This document shows, in pieces, positions 1 to 10,098 of a stretch of 64,000 bases of DNA. The stretch comes from Lycium barbarum. Taxonomy: Eukaryota > Streptophyta > Magnoliopsida > Solanales > Solanaceae. The first letter of the stretch is position 1. The number at the start of each line of letters is the position of its first letter. The position numbers and the translations under genes were made by a program. Location: the NCBI RefSeq assembly GCF_019175385.1, contig NC_083337.1, positions 23,258,385 to 23,322,384 on the forward strand, written 5' to 3'. The notes beneath the pieces were generated by a model. The model was not told the origin of the DNA and searched no databases. It was given only the letters and a program-made list of their open reading frames with translations.

Positions 1-24
1 AATTTTGTTTTCATCATTTCTATA

Positions 25-234
25 CCTGTGGTTTCTTTGAACCCTCAGGGGTTGGCCTGGTGGTAATTGGCTTGAGCCTTGGGCCATCGGACTTGGGGTA
101 AAACCCTGAATTACCCGTGGTGCACTTGCGGGAAATTCCTTGCCGAGGGCCTGTGCACCCCCGGGATTAGTCGGGGCTCAAAGAGACCCGGACACCCGGT
201 GCTTAATCAAAAAAAAAAACCTGTGGTTTCTTTG
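25..234 (+). mobile_element. SINE retrotransposon with target-site duplications
   Basis: A 180-bp SINE body lies at 40-219. It is GC-rich compared with its flanks, begins with a tRNA-like GGTTGGCCTGGTGG stretch that resembles a pol III A box, and ends in a run of ten A. The 15-bp direct repeat CCTGTGGTTTCTTTG flanks it perfectly at 25-39 and 220-234, the hallmark of target-primed reverse transcription. The body resembles the abundant tRNA-derived SINEs of Solanaceae, from family knowledge. SINEs encode no protein and rely on LINE enzymes. The perfect duplication suggests a fairly young insertion. Confidence 0.88.
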
Positions 235-931
235 TGTGGAATTTAGATAACAAATCGTGAGAATCTGGTGCTGTTGTTTGATCGTGATGAATATATGATT
301 GTTGAACTATAATCCCACTTTTTGGGAGGGTAACTCTATTATCCCGTTGTCACAAAAAACTTGGTTAAAGTTATGCACATAACCAGTTCGATATATTGTC
401 TGAAAGACGATTTCATTCGCCAATGAAGTCTAGGTAACCAGGTGAAATTAGGAGATGCGTAGAAGTGCGTTTTGGGTAGTGCCGATTGGCTTTAAAGTGT
501 TCTGTTAAGATTTGACCAATTTATAAGGAAATGAAAATTGGGAAGAGGAAAAGTGTTACACGGAGCAGTATGCTAATCTATAGCCATGAATTTTGAATTG
601 CTGAATTGCATTCTTTTATTTGTTTTCTTTAGTTGAGCCTTTGATAAACATGATCTTCATTTTATTGTATGATCAATGAATTCTGTCAGTAAACTGAATG
701 GTCAATCACTGTTATTCTGATATAATATGGCAGGAGTTCTTATTTTATACTAGAATTGGGACAAGACACGTGAGGCTAGTTAAAACTGAAATTATGTGAT
801 GAAATGCTGGGCCTCAATCATCCACATTGTTGACCATATTGATCTTGATGTGAGCAAATGTAGTTGGTTAATTATTGAGCTTTGTTTGCACCTGGATTCC
901 TTCTTTTTGAGCAAATATTTTTGGTGTGCAG
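235..931. other. noncoding stretch upstream of the gene-fragment cluster
   Basis: AT-rich sequence with no supported exon, repeat or RNA gene. It lies between the SINE and the first HD-ZIP III exon and may be intron or captured DNA of unknown origin. Confidence 0.4.
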
Positions 932-1419
932 GCTTGTAGTGTTCTCCTCAAGCCACTTTATGAAACGTCCAAGATCCTTGCTTAGAAAATGATAATGGCT
1001 GTAAGAAATTTCTTATGTTTGTACCTCAACATCTGGCTATTTTAATAAGTCAACTTACCTTAAGATATCTGTGCAGGCCTTCCGATACATAAGGCAGATA
1101 GCCCAAGAAGCCAATAGAGAAATCCAATATGCTGGAGGTCAGCAACCTGCTGTGTTGAACTCAGATGATTGTCATGTACTACTGTGCTAAGAGTCGGAAT
1201 CTAGCTTTTGGTTGATGTTCTTATATTATTTTTAGCCTACAAGTCATGTGATTAGCTTGCTACTCGAAATCTTTCATTCTCAATATTTACTGCAGGGGAT
1301 TCAATAATGCGGTTAGTGGATTTATTGATGATGGTAGGACAACTATGGGTAGTGATGGTGTGGAGGATGTAACAAGTGCTGTAAACTCATCGCCAAGTAA
1401 ATTCCTTGATGCACAATAG
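932..1419 (+). pseudogene. HD-ZIP III transcription factor fragment (PHB/PHV/REV class)
   Basis: Three consecutive exon pieces match the region after the START domain of class III HD-ZIP proteins, plant regulators of leaf polarity and vasculature. Exon a (932-1000) reads SVLLKPLYETSKILA, then an in-frame TAG, and ends at a GTAAGA donor. Exon b (from 1077, after GTGCAG) reads AFRYIRQIAQEANREIQY and diverges into a stop near 1189. Exon c (1296-1419, after CTGCAG) reads GFNNAVSGF and VEDVTSAVNSSPSKF, then stops. The homeodomain, leucine zipper, most of START and the MEKHLA domain are absent. The wording of exon c is nearer PHABULOSA/PHAVOLUTA than REVOLUTA, judged from memory of the family. Splice sites are kept, so this is a genomic fragment and not a processed copy. 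Aurora kinase exons follow 270 bp downstream. Confidence 0.78.
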
Positions 1420-1685
1420 AAGATCACCAAAAGATTCATTCCACTGGAGCTGAAATCAGTTAAGTGAAGTCTATCTATTACGTTTCCTACAACTTCAATG
1501 TGTAATAAATTTTGGCCGTAGGAGAAACCTACGAATGCAGAAACTTCTAGCTTTTAATCACAGCTTTTTCTGCCTTTCATCTTTTAGAGAATTTAAGATT
1601 ATTTTGGTGCTTTAAAAAGTTAATAAGCACCTAGCATCTGAAAACTGCCATAAATATCTAGACTAGATTATCACATGAAAAGCAG

Positions 1686-2044
1686 GGCCGCTTGAAGATT
1701 GCAGACTTTTGGTGGTCTGTACAATCAAGAAGCAACAGACATACAATGTGCGGAACTCTGGACTATCCAGCACCAGAAGTGGTGGAGAACAAACCTCATG
1801 ATTATGCAGTTGACAATTGGACTCTAGGGATCCTCTGCTACGAGTTTTTATACAGTGTGCCTCCATTTGAGGCTGAGAGACAGACCGACACATTCAGAAG
1901 GTAACGATTCCTCTGCTTCTGTCATCTTTTAACTGTTACTAGAAAATCAAGATGTACTTAGAGTATTATAGAATTATGAAGGTAGACCTCAGCTTCCCTT
2001 CAACACCTGATGTATCTGCTGAAGTTAAGAATCTCATTAGCCAG
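1686..2044 (+). pseudogene. Aurora kinase fragment (activation loop and mid C-lobe)
   Basis: Two exons of a plant Aurora Ser/Thr kinase (mitotic histone H3 kinase). Exon 1 (1686-1900) follows AGCAG, starts [14 protein letters not shown], continues through [10 protein letters not shown] and PAPEVVENK, and reaches [13 protein letters not shown] before a GTAACG donor. Exon 2 (1972-2044) encodes KVDLSFPSTPDVSAEVKN to ISQ before GTAAAT. The Mg-binding DFG is changed to DFW, so the kinase would be inactive even if complete. The activation-loop Thr is kept and the APE motif is present as PAPE. The N-lobe, catalytic loop and C-terminus are absent on both sides. It is embedded between HD-ZIP III and peroxidase fragments on the same strand, which argues for a captured or chimeric fragment and not a decayed resident gene. 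Confidence 0.85.
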
Positions 2045-2239
2045 GTAAATTGATTATTACTTGTCTATACTTTAGTTTTGTAAGAAGAAACTACATAAAC
2101 TGAAGAGTGGTTAGTTAAAACACATACAGTGCATATAGAAAATAATACTGGTGTATATAGGTCAAAGAGTTACGTTTTAAAACACTTGCAAAATTTCTGG
2201 TTGCACGCCTTCTTTCTGATTGTTTCCTTTCTCTTTGCA

Positions 2240-2858
2240 ACTTCTTGTGAAGGACTCTTCAAAAATGCTGCAAGAGATAGTGCATTTAAGCTTGGAGGCA
2301 TTAGATATTCAGTTCCAGCAGGTCGTCGAGACGGAAGAGTATCCATTAAAGATGAACCAAACGAACACCTTCCACCATTCACCTTAAATGCTAGAGAGCT
2401 TGAAGAAAATTTCGCGAAAAAAAGGACTATCTTTTGATGAAATGGTCACACTTTCCGGTGCACATTCTATTGGAAGAACTCATTGTTCTTCATTTTCTGA
2501 TAGACTTTACTCTTTCAATTCTACTCACCCGCAGGATCCTAGATTAGCTAAACAATTGAGGAAGAGATGTCCCAATCCTTCTAACTCTGGGGTTGATCCA
2601 ACTGTTCCACTTGATGTTGTTACACCAAATAGGTTGGACAATAAGTGCTATGTCAATTTGAAGAATAATAGGGGATTGTTAACCTCAGATCAGACGCTAT
2701 GGAGTAGTCCTTCAACGGCTAGGATGGTGAGGAGTAACGCGATTCATGGTGCAAATTGGGCTCGTAAGTTTGCAGCTGCGATGGTGAAAATGGGATCCAT
2801 AGAGGTTATGAGTGGCAAGCAGGGAGAGATCAGGAAGAACTGCAGGGTCGTGAATTAA
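2240..2858 (+). pseudogene. class III peroxidase, 5'-truncated and frameshifted
   Basis: The C-terminal two thirds of a secretory class III peroxidase (haem enzyme of the cell wall). Visible blocks are AARDSAFKLGGIRYSVPAGR, RDGRVS, MVTLSGAHSIGRTHC (with the proximal haem-ligand His in GAHSIG), VDPTVPLDVVTPNRLDNKCY and a C-terminal ANWARKFAAAMVKMG. The upstream exons carrying the signal peptide and the distal catalytic RLHFHDCF-type region are missing. Just before AARDS the sequence keeps the expected length but is scrambled (SCEGLFKN). Around 2417-2423 a run of seven A puts the two halves in different frames; six would be expected. The hydrophobic run before 2250 looks like a signal peptide but has no peroxidase similarity. 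The reading frame ends with TAA at 2856-2858. Confidence 0.85.
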
Positions 2859-3133
2859 TTAATCGAGTGATTCTTTTCTTTTATCATTTTTGTTGATTTT
2901 TAATTGTATCATCACTTCTTTTTTTCATTTCAATGTCAAGACAAAGTGTAACTGATTCTTTCCAATTGTAATTTAAATTGATGCAAGAGATTTTGCTTAT
3001 TTTCATGATAAAGATTGGATAACTTCCATTTATTTGATTAATAAAAGTGCAAAAAGTTTCTTTTAGCTAGCCTCATAGTTTTTCTTTCAGTTATCCGTAG
3101 ATTGAAGACGCGAAAAGATAAAGAAAATAGAAC

Positions 3134-4194
3134 CGAAATTGCACTATTCAACTACGAAATTTAAGTTGTTACCATTTGAAAATTATATTTTTTTTGTGAC
3201 AATTTCGTTGTGACTAAACTGTAGGTTGAGTAGAGATAAATAATACAATTGTTACTAATTGTTCGAACTATTAGTGACAAAAATTAAAGGCACAATTAAA
3301 TATAAAATTCTGCAGCTAAAGTTTGGAATGATTAACTACAAATTCTAATTTGTCCCTAATGTATCAACATAGTTTTTGTGACAAAAGTTTTCGTCTCCAA
3401 ATTTTAGTGGTATATTAGTTAAAAATATGTGTATAACGGTTTATCTCTTTTATTATGTAATATGATTATGTCGCTTGTCAGTAGTATGGTCTAGTATTTC
3501 AAAGAAAATTATGCTTGCAGGGTATATCTATTGATGGATAAAACTCTAATTTTTATTTTGTTTAGATCGAGATGTGTCTGAATCTTTTTCTTTATAACTA
3601 CAATTTTTTTGTAGCCAATAATTGCACTATTCAACTATGAAATTTAAGTCGTAGCCATTTCAAATTTATATTTTTTGTGACAAAATTGCATTGTGACTAA
3701 TTTGTAAGTTGAACAGAGACAAATAATACAATTGTCACTAATTGTTCGAACTATTAGTGACAAAAATTAAAGTCACAATTAATTATAAAATTATGTGGCT
3801 AAAGTTTACAATGGTTAACTACATATTTTAATTTGTCACTAATGTATCAACATAGTTTTTGCGACAAAAGTTTTTTGTCTAAAAAATTTAACTTATTTTA
3901 GGACGAAAATTAGTTTGTCACAAATTGGATACATCATTAATGACAAAATAATCTGTCACTAATAACTTTAAATTCGTGGCTAATAGCACTCAATAAATTG
4001 CGCCAACGCTTTTTTTGGAGGGAAACTTCAGGGGACAAAACTTTGCTACGAATTTTTGTGTTTCGTCACTAAAAATATATGCCTCATGTATTTAAGGACG
4101 AAATGAAACTTTTGTCACGAATAGTGAACATTTAGTGACGAATTTTTCGTCGTAGCTAGTATTTTCGTAGCTAAATATCATATTTCTTGTAGTG
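3134..4194. mobile_element. CACTA-type non-autonomous element, one end visible
   Basis: The right edge reads TTCTTGTAGTG at 4184-4194, whose complement CACTACAAGAA is the classic CACTA (En/Spm) terminus. Inside are many short repeats built on GTCACTAA, TTTGTGACAAAA and CGTAGCTA, as expected of subterminal transposase-binding arrays. A block of about 260 bp at 3134-3400 is repeated directly at 3626-3884. No transposase is present. The matching left terminus was not found in the window, so the element is truncated or its left end lies upstream of base 1. Confidence 0.62.
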
Positions 4195-4879
4195 CTACAC
4201 CGCACTTGAAGTTGATCTTTGAACTCGAGGAGAAGGTGGAGGTGGAGGATTATCCATGGAAGTTGAAAGTAGTAATGTACACTAGTTGAATAGCAAATTT
4301 AGATAAAGAGAGAATTGTGGAAGAATTGTGTGAAAATGAAGAAGAATGGAGGGGTATTTATAGTTTGAAAATATGACCAAAGTGTAGTTATTCATAAATT
4401 TAGGGGTTCAAATAAAATTGGCAACGACTAATTTTTTAAATTTATAACGGCTAGTTTTTTGAATTTGACAACTACTAAACTTTTTTTTAGTTTAGCAATT
4501 TTATCATTAGATGTAAATGTTAATTTTATTATTATTAGTAAATGTAAATATCTATTTTTGTATTAGAACTTAAAAAAAAAAAAAAAGACCTGGCCCACTA
4601 ACTAAAACCCAGCCCGGCCCGATTAGCCCGAGGTGTAGCGCTTATCCGAGTAGGGGCTGGGCCGGACACCCTTTTTCCTCCTCCAGCCCGGCCCCTTAAC
4701 ACCGGCCAAGCCCCGCCCCATGTGGCCCACGTTTAAATGGCCCAGCCCAGCCCGACCCACTTGACATGCTTAGCGTCGGATCTTGCCACGTGTCGTGTCG
4801 GTGTTTACCCTATATACATAGCACATACTTCCTGGGTATGATGATGTCACAAGGCCGACTAGTAGATTGAGCTAGTTTT
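4195..4879. other. noncoding DNA with a GC-rich block
   Basis: AT-rich DNA to 4580, an A-run at 4572-4586, then an abrupt GC-rich block (about 4587-4790) dominated by GCCCGGCCC and GGCCCA motifs. There is no coding potential. The block looks like part of an unidentified repeat. Confidence 0.35.
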
Positions 4880-5577
4880 GGATAAGACATTTGGTGGATG
4901 CACTGCGCCAGGTAGGTCAGACAGGCAACCTATGCCTCATACTAGAAGCTTTAGTAGTTAGCAGCATCAGTAGCGTCACGATTATTATGAATGATTATGT
5001 ACATGATCTCTACTCTTATCTGCATACTTTTATATTTTTTTTTACATGTTTTGCTTTGATTGTTATTTATACACTATTAGCAGTTTTCCAAGTCTTGTCC
5101 TAGGAATGAGCTGACAGAAATGGTCTATGAAATTGCTGTTTTTCAGCTCACACTTGTTATTTTGACCCAAGCCATGTTAATTGTGGTCCGTTGGTCGACC
5201 CGTGATATTCAGTCCTTTCTAGACCTATCCAGAGCTAAGGTGAGCCGCCACTAGTCCGTGGAGGCCCTATTCAGCCAGTATCATTTGCATTTAGTCTTGT
5301 CTGTACTTTCAAGTTGCTTCTAGTACCTTATACTCAGATGCTAGTAGCTTCATGATTTAGTCTATTTCTTTTGGGACTTTGGGTATTATGAATTATACAT
5401 TGTATCCGACCTTATCTTCATTTTCGCATTTATCATATATCAGGCTATACTTTAGTATATCTTTCGCCTTATTCATTTTTACTTTTATAAGCATGTTAGC
5501 ATAGATGTTCGCGAGATCAAGATAGTAGCTTGTTGGATGCCTTCTCACGATCTTAATATCAAATTTGGAGCGTGACA
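4880..5577 (+). repeat. possible decayed Ty3-type LTR remnant
   Basis: Sequence texture (T-rich, repeated TTAGTCT and CAGTC-like words) and the end GGAGCGTGACA at 5567-5577 resemble the 3' end of Ty3 LTRs, as in the GGGGCGTGACA end at 50918-50928. No matching start, PBS or coding region is visible. This is a weak call. Confidence 0.3.
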
Positions 5578-5999
5578 ATTGCATTTGAAATTTACGATCA
5601 AGTTCAATAAAAGATGGTTTAGAAAGAGATTTCTGTCACACATAAACATGACCCCTATTATTTTAACCCCTTAGAAGAAAACCTTTAAATTATCAGTCAC
5701 ATTCAAATGTAAATTGTATGATAAACTATTCAAATGATATCGAAATCCTCAACTCCTACTTTGTCACACTCGTTAAAACACTACACGTACACAAATATTT
5801 CAAGACAAATTTGGAGGATATCATGTGGGTGTTAAGAAGGAGCCAAGTTTAATAAAGTATAGTAGTATAAAGCCGCTAATATGATCAGACCGTGTCTTCC
5901 GGGGGATAAGTGTGTGTGCGTGCGTCTGTTTGTATTCAGCTTTCCTAAAACGTCAGAGTTTCTCATTTTCTTTGCATTAAACAACAAATTTGATTCTCC
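5578..5999. other. noncoding spacer
   Basis: AT-rich DNA without supported genes. It is host or older repeat sequence lying left of the MULE insertion. Confidence 0.4.
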
Positions 6000-6827
6000 C
6001 TCATTGTGGGATGCAGCTCCCCTCCAGTGGACATTGTGCCCAGTTTATCCAGTGGAGTTCTAATCTGATTACACATGTACACTACTAAATCTAAGGGTCA
6101 TAATCTGCTTACCTAAAACACCTCCTAAACCATGGTTACACTAAGAATTCTGAATTTTATTCTTCTTCTTTTTTATTGGCAGCATATTTGAAGGCTAAAA
6201 TCTTGCAGCCATCAGTTAGCTCTTTCCTTTTTCTCTGCGACCAATTCTCCTTTTTTGTCTTTTTATTATTTTCATGAGTTTTTTTGTTCAATTATAGTCA
6301 TTGTTCAAGTCAATTATCCAGAAAATTGATAAAATTTCACCTCCAAATTCCAAGCTCGTTCAAATTAAATACTTTCCGTCTCAAAAATACTTGTTACGTT
6401 ATGTTTTTTAGAGTCAAGTTACATGAACTTTAACAAGTAATTTTGTATATTTTCATCGTATTGATATGAGAAAGATTACAACTTATGATACTTTCGTATA
6501 GTTCGAATATAAAAATTTTAATTTTAAAATTTAAAATCAATCCAATCCAATTGTTAAACTAACATTACAGAAGGAAAAAAACTAAGGGTAGAACAATATT
6601 TTCCAATCTTTTTCCGGATACAAATCCCCACATCAATATTTTCGGATGTTTCTATATCTTGCTATACTGTAGTCATAGATTCATAGTTTAACCATGGTTT
6701 AGGAGGTGTTTTAGGTATGCTGATTATGACCCTTAGATTTAATACCGCACATTTGTAATTAGATTAGGACTCCACTGGACGAACTGGGCGCAAAGTCCAT
6801 TGGAGGGGAGCCACATCCCTCATTGTG
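6000..6827. mobile_element. Mutator-like element (non-autonomous MULE) with 9-bp TSD
   Basis: The element spans 6009-6818 (810 bp). Its ends are long inverted repeats of about 130 bp, starting GGATGCAGCTCCCCTCC on the left and, inverted, GGATGTGGCTCCCCTCC on the right. Both arms share TAAATCTAAGGGTCATAATC and CACCTCCTAAACCATGG. A perfect 9-bp direct repeat CTCATTGTG flanks it at 6000-6008 and 6819-6827, the target duplication length typical of Mutator-like transposons. The interior is AT-rich with no transposase and no recognisable captured exon. It carries a CCGTCTCAAA word of Stowaway-like MITEs near 6378. It would have needed a transposase supplied in trans. Confidence 0.85.
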
Positions 6828-6861
6828 GTGCCACTTACTCCCCTTCACATGAATTGCGGAG

Positions 6862-6865
<4 letters not shown>

Positions 6866-6917
<52 letters not shown>
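6866..6917. repeat. (TA)n microsatellite
   Basis: About 26 uninterrupted TA dinucleotides immediately right of the MULE. Confidence 0.97.
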
Positions 6918-6920
<3 letters not shown>

Positions 6921-6954
6921 TATTTTTATCTTTGCTCCATTACATGTGAATTTT

Positions 6955-7035
6955 TTAAACTTTTAAAACGATAAATAATTTGAGACAACTATATTTACAA
7001 AACAGGACAGATAATTTGAGACAGAAGGAGTACAA
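6955..7035 (-). mobile_element. Stowaway-like MITE terminus (fragment)
   Basis: Ends in GAGACAGAAGGAGTA, whose complement TACTCCTTCTGTCTC matches the usual Stowaway/TA-type MITE end. A second related word, AATTTGAGACA, lies inside. Only one end is recognisable. Confidence 0.35.
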
Positions 7036-7452
7036 TGTAGCACAATGTAGGAAGGGGGCATGTTCTTACTACCCATGCGCACTGTCTTACCTTGACCTGT
7101 CCTGACCTAACCCTAACCCAAACACTACTTAGCTAACCCAAAGTCCCAACATAAAGGGTTCAGTTTGCCCTCTCTTCTATTTTCTTCATTTTTCCAATTT
7201 ATCTACAGCTCCAAATTAAACTGCTTGAATAGATGAGAATTTTTGTAGCTGTGCAACAAAGAGGGATAGTACACATTATCCCACGAGCTTAGAGATGAGA
7301 AATATGGTTGATTCAGCTGACAATTTTTTAAAGTGACTTTACTCTGACTTTCCAGATCTATCCACTCATATACTTCAGCCGAAGTTTTCAAGTTTCAAGA
7401 AAACCCTCAGCTCAAATTGTAGGATAATAAGAATAATAAGCTACAAAAGAAG
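7036..7452 (+). promoter_or_regulatory. putative upstream and 5' leader region of the AHL gene
   Basis: Sequence directly before the AHL start codon. It has CT-rich stretches (for example TCTCTTCTATTTTC at 7171-7184) common in plant leaders. No clear TATA box or intron was identified, so the transcription start cannot be placed. Confidence 0.3.
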
Positions 7453-8261
7453 ATGGATCATGGCCGCCCAATGCCACCTCCTTTTCACTCAAGTGATCTT
7501 CAGTTACATAATCTTCCTAACCAGTTCCAAGCACCCAGACGAACAACAAAACGGAAATCGAGACGACAAATGAGGCTTAGATGACGATTTTAGCCTCGGA
7601 CATGCAGGAGAGGGTGGTGTCGGCGAAGAAGTCAATAAAAGACCTAGAGGAAGGCCATCTGGCTCTAAGAACAAGCAAAAACCACCTATCGATCATAATA
7701 ACTCGAGATAGCGCGAATACCCTAAAATCTCACGTTAGGGAGATTTCCGACGGTCACGATGTCCGAGAAAGTATCTCCACTTTCGCGAGCCAACGCCAGC
7801 GAGGCGTTTGTATTTTGAGCGGATGTGGGGCAGTCACAAACGTCACACTAAGGCAGCCGGCATCTCCTGGCGCTGTCGTGACTTTACCCGGAAGATTTGA
7901 GATTCTATCCCTCTCGGGTTCATATTTGCCACCTCCAGCACCGTCAACAGCCTCAGGGCTGACAATATACTTGGCCGGAAGTCAAGGCCAAGTAGTTGGA
8001 GGTGGCGTGGTGGGCCCACTACTTACGTCTGGGTCAGTAGTGGTTATGGTGGCTTCCTTCGGGAATGCCGCAAACGAAAAGCTTCCTCTAGATGATGAAG
8101 AATCGCCAGTGGTACAAGGAAGCCAACAACAAGATCAACAAATTATGGCTAATGATTCTAATGCTTCTTTACTTCAAGGATTTCCACCACATCTTATAAA
8201 TTCAAGTCAATTACCAACTGATAGTACTTATTGGGGAAATTCGGGTCATCCTCCTTATTGA
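7453..8261 (+). pseudogene. AHL (AT-hook, PPC/DUF296) DNA-binding protein, split by two frameshifts
   Basis: AHL proteins are plant nuclear chromatin factors that bind AT-rich DNA through an AT-hook and trimerise through the PPC domain. ATG at 7453 opens an N-terminal frame (MDHGRPMPPPF) that stops at TGA 7582-7584. The AT-hook core RPRGRP (7640-7657) is in the next frame, after [14 protein letters not shown] acidic/glycine sequence. The PPC domain is in the third frame ([50 protein letters not shown]) and runs to TGA at 8261. Both changes behave as single-base insertions, near 7579 and near 7689 (extra G in ATCGATC). The PPC frame alone is open from ATG 7581 and could give 226 residues without an AT-hook. 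No introns, as in the intronless AHL clade. Gene loss is likely; a PPC-only product is possible. Confidence 0.85.
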
Positions 8262-8279
8262 CAAAAATTAGATACTTAT

Positions 8280-8602
8280 TAGGCGTTTGGCCACTGATTT
8301 CAAATATTTTTTATTTTATTTGAAATTTATGAAATTGGAGTTGAAGAACGAGTTGTGTTTGATTATACTTTTTGCAAAGAAGAAAAGAGAACACTTTGTT
8401 TGAAATTTATGAAAAGTGAGGTTGGAAAACAAGATTGGAGCGCTTCTCTAAATTTGGAATACAACTCCAAGATAGATTCAAAAATTTTATAACCACATAC
8501 TGACTTGAAACAAATTTTATAATCACATACAGCTGATTTGAAACAGAGTAAAATATCATTCAGAAAAGAGTGAAAATTTCTCACCGCCAAATGGGTCCTT
8601 AA
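8280..8602. mobile_element. hAT-like MITE
   Basis: Begins GGCGTTTGGCCA (8282-8293) and ends CGCCAAATGGGTCC (8585-8598), imperfect inverted ends like those of common Solanaceae hAT MITEs. Arms contain mirrored TTTGAAATTTATGAAA and GATTCAAA words. No 8-bp target duplication could be confirmed. Confidence 0.42.
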
Positions 8603-10098
8603 ATTAGTTTTGTTTTTTGCATTTTACTAGAGTTTAGGACATGGCTCCAATTCTATTACTATTTGGATATCACATTGCATCGTTCTATTACTATTTGGAT
8701 ATCACATTGCATCGCTTCTTGTACAAGTAGTAGTCGGTTTGTGGTGTTAATAAATCTGTTCTAGTCGTATTCTTATTTTTTGTTTAGTAAGGGATGTATA
8801 AATTCAACAATTCTTTGTGGTTTTTCATTTTATGATAGCACTGGTTGCAGTAATTTGGTTTCTTACATCTGATGGTAGTAAGATCGATGTGCTCCCCTTG
8901 TTCTATTTTTATACGACACTATTACTATGTAGAGGGTCAAAATAAATAAATAAATCTTTGTCCATGATTTTTTAAATTTTTGTTAAATATTTTTAATTAT
9001 TATTCACCGTAACTTATATTCCCCTACCTCAACTAATGTGATATATTTTTCTTTTTAGTCTGTCCCAGTAAAAGCATCATACTTCTTTATTTAGAAATAA
9101 TTTAACATTATTTTTTTATTATTTTTTTAACTTTTTATAAGATGATTTAAAGCCATACAAATGTCGATGGTTGTTATTTTATTTTTAAAACATTGTTTCC
9201 AGTCAAACACGGCTAAGTAAATTGAGAGAAAGAATAAACTTTTGGGTAACTTTAATGTTTATAAGAATCTATATATGCACAATCTCACATTGCAAATTAA
9301 GTATTTTGACCTCTGTACTTTTACTTTGATAGATAAAATTAAGTATTCCCCAAGTTTTATTTCATATTTCCTTCTTCTTCAAAGCCACAAATCATGAGAA
9401 TATAGAAATGAAAAAAATTGCTTCAAATTAAGTGAGGAAGAAAATGGACAGTCACTATACATGACTACGTCCAAAAATGGCCAAGGACGATTACAGAGAG
9501 ATATGGGCAAATTATTATTCCAAGTACTTCTTTGGATTTCCTTTAAATTGATTGTTCTGATCTTTTAGCCATTCTATACTACATTTAGGGTTAGTACTGT
9601 GAATTGAGCATCAGTACGAAGTGTTCAGAGAAACAAAAACGTTGGGTACTGTGGTTACACGCGCACTTCTATGAAGTGTTAAAAGAGTATCATGTTTTGT
9701 TACAATTATGTTGCGATTTTCAGAAAGAGAGAAGTGGCGCTAAACCTTTTTAATGTTTTATACCTGCCAGTACAAATCTCCAATGGGTTAAGATCTTAAT
9801 ATGTTAAAATATCTTAATAATATAAAAATTACTTGTACTTTTAGTTGGACTTGTAGTTTTTCCTTGCAATTTGTTTTCCTGTTAAAGAATAGGGGATAAA
9901 ACTTCACTTTGGACCAAAAAAAAAAAAAAAAGGGGGAAGGAAATTTGCACTTGTCCTAGTAGAATTAGGAATTGCCTTAAACAAGACCCCATTATTTAGG
10001 ATTCTTGGTAACTAAAATAGTATACACAACTCTAAATAATACCCCATTCACCACGTAAAAAATAAAGGGGCACAATTTTTATTTTATTTTTTGGTGTC
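8603..10098. other. intergenic DNA with a 33-bp tandem duplication
   Basis: AT-rich intergenic DNA. At about 8653-8718 a 33-bp unit containing ACTATTTGGATATCACATTG occurs twice in tandem. An A/G homopolymer block lies at 9917-9938. No coding region is supported. The last 100 bp form the upstream region of the ORF at 10099. Confidence 0.5.

Noticed and set aside
2129..2240. Signal-peptide-like hydrophobic start before the peroxidase fragment
   Set aside because: No peroxidase similarity; the distal catalytic region that should follow is missing, so it is not the true N-terminus.
7203..7391. 62-codon minus-strand ORF upstream of the AHL gene
   Set aside because: It overlaps the AHL leader, has no homology clue and is the length expected by chance.
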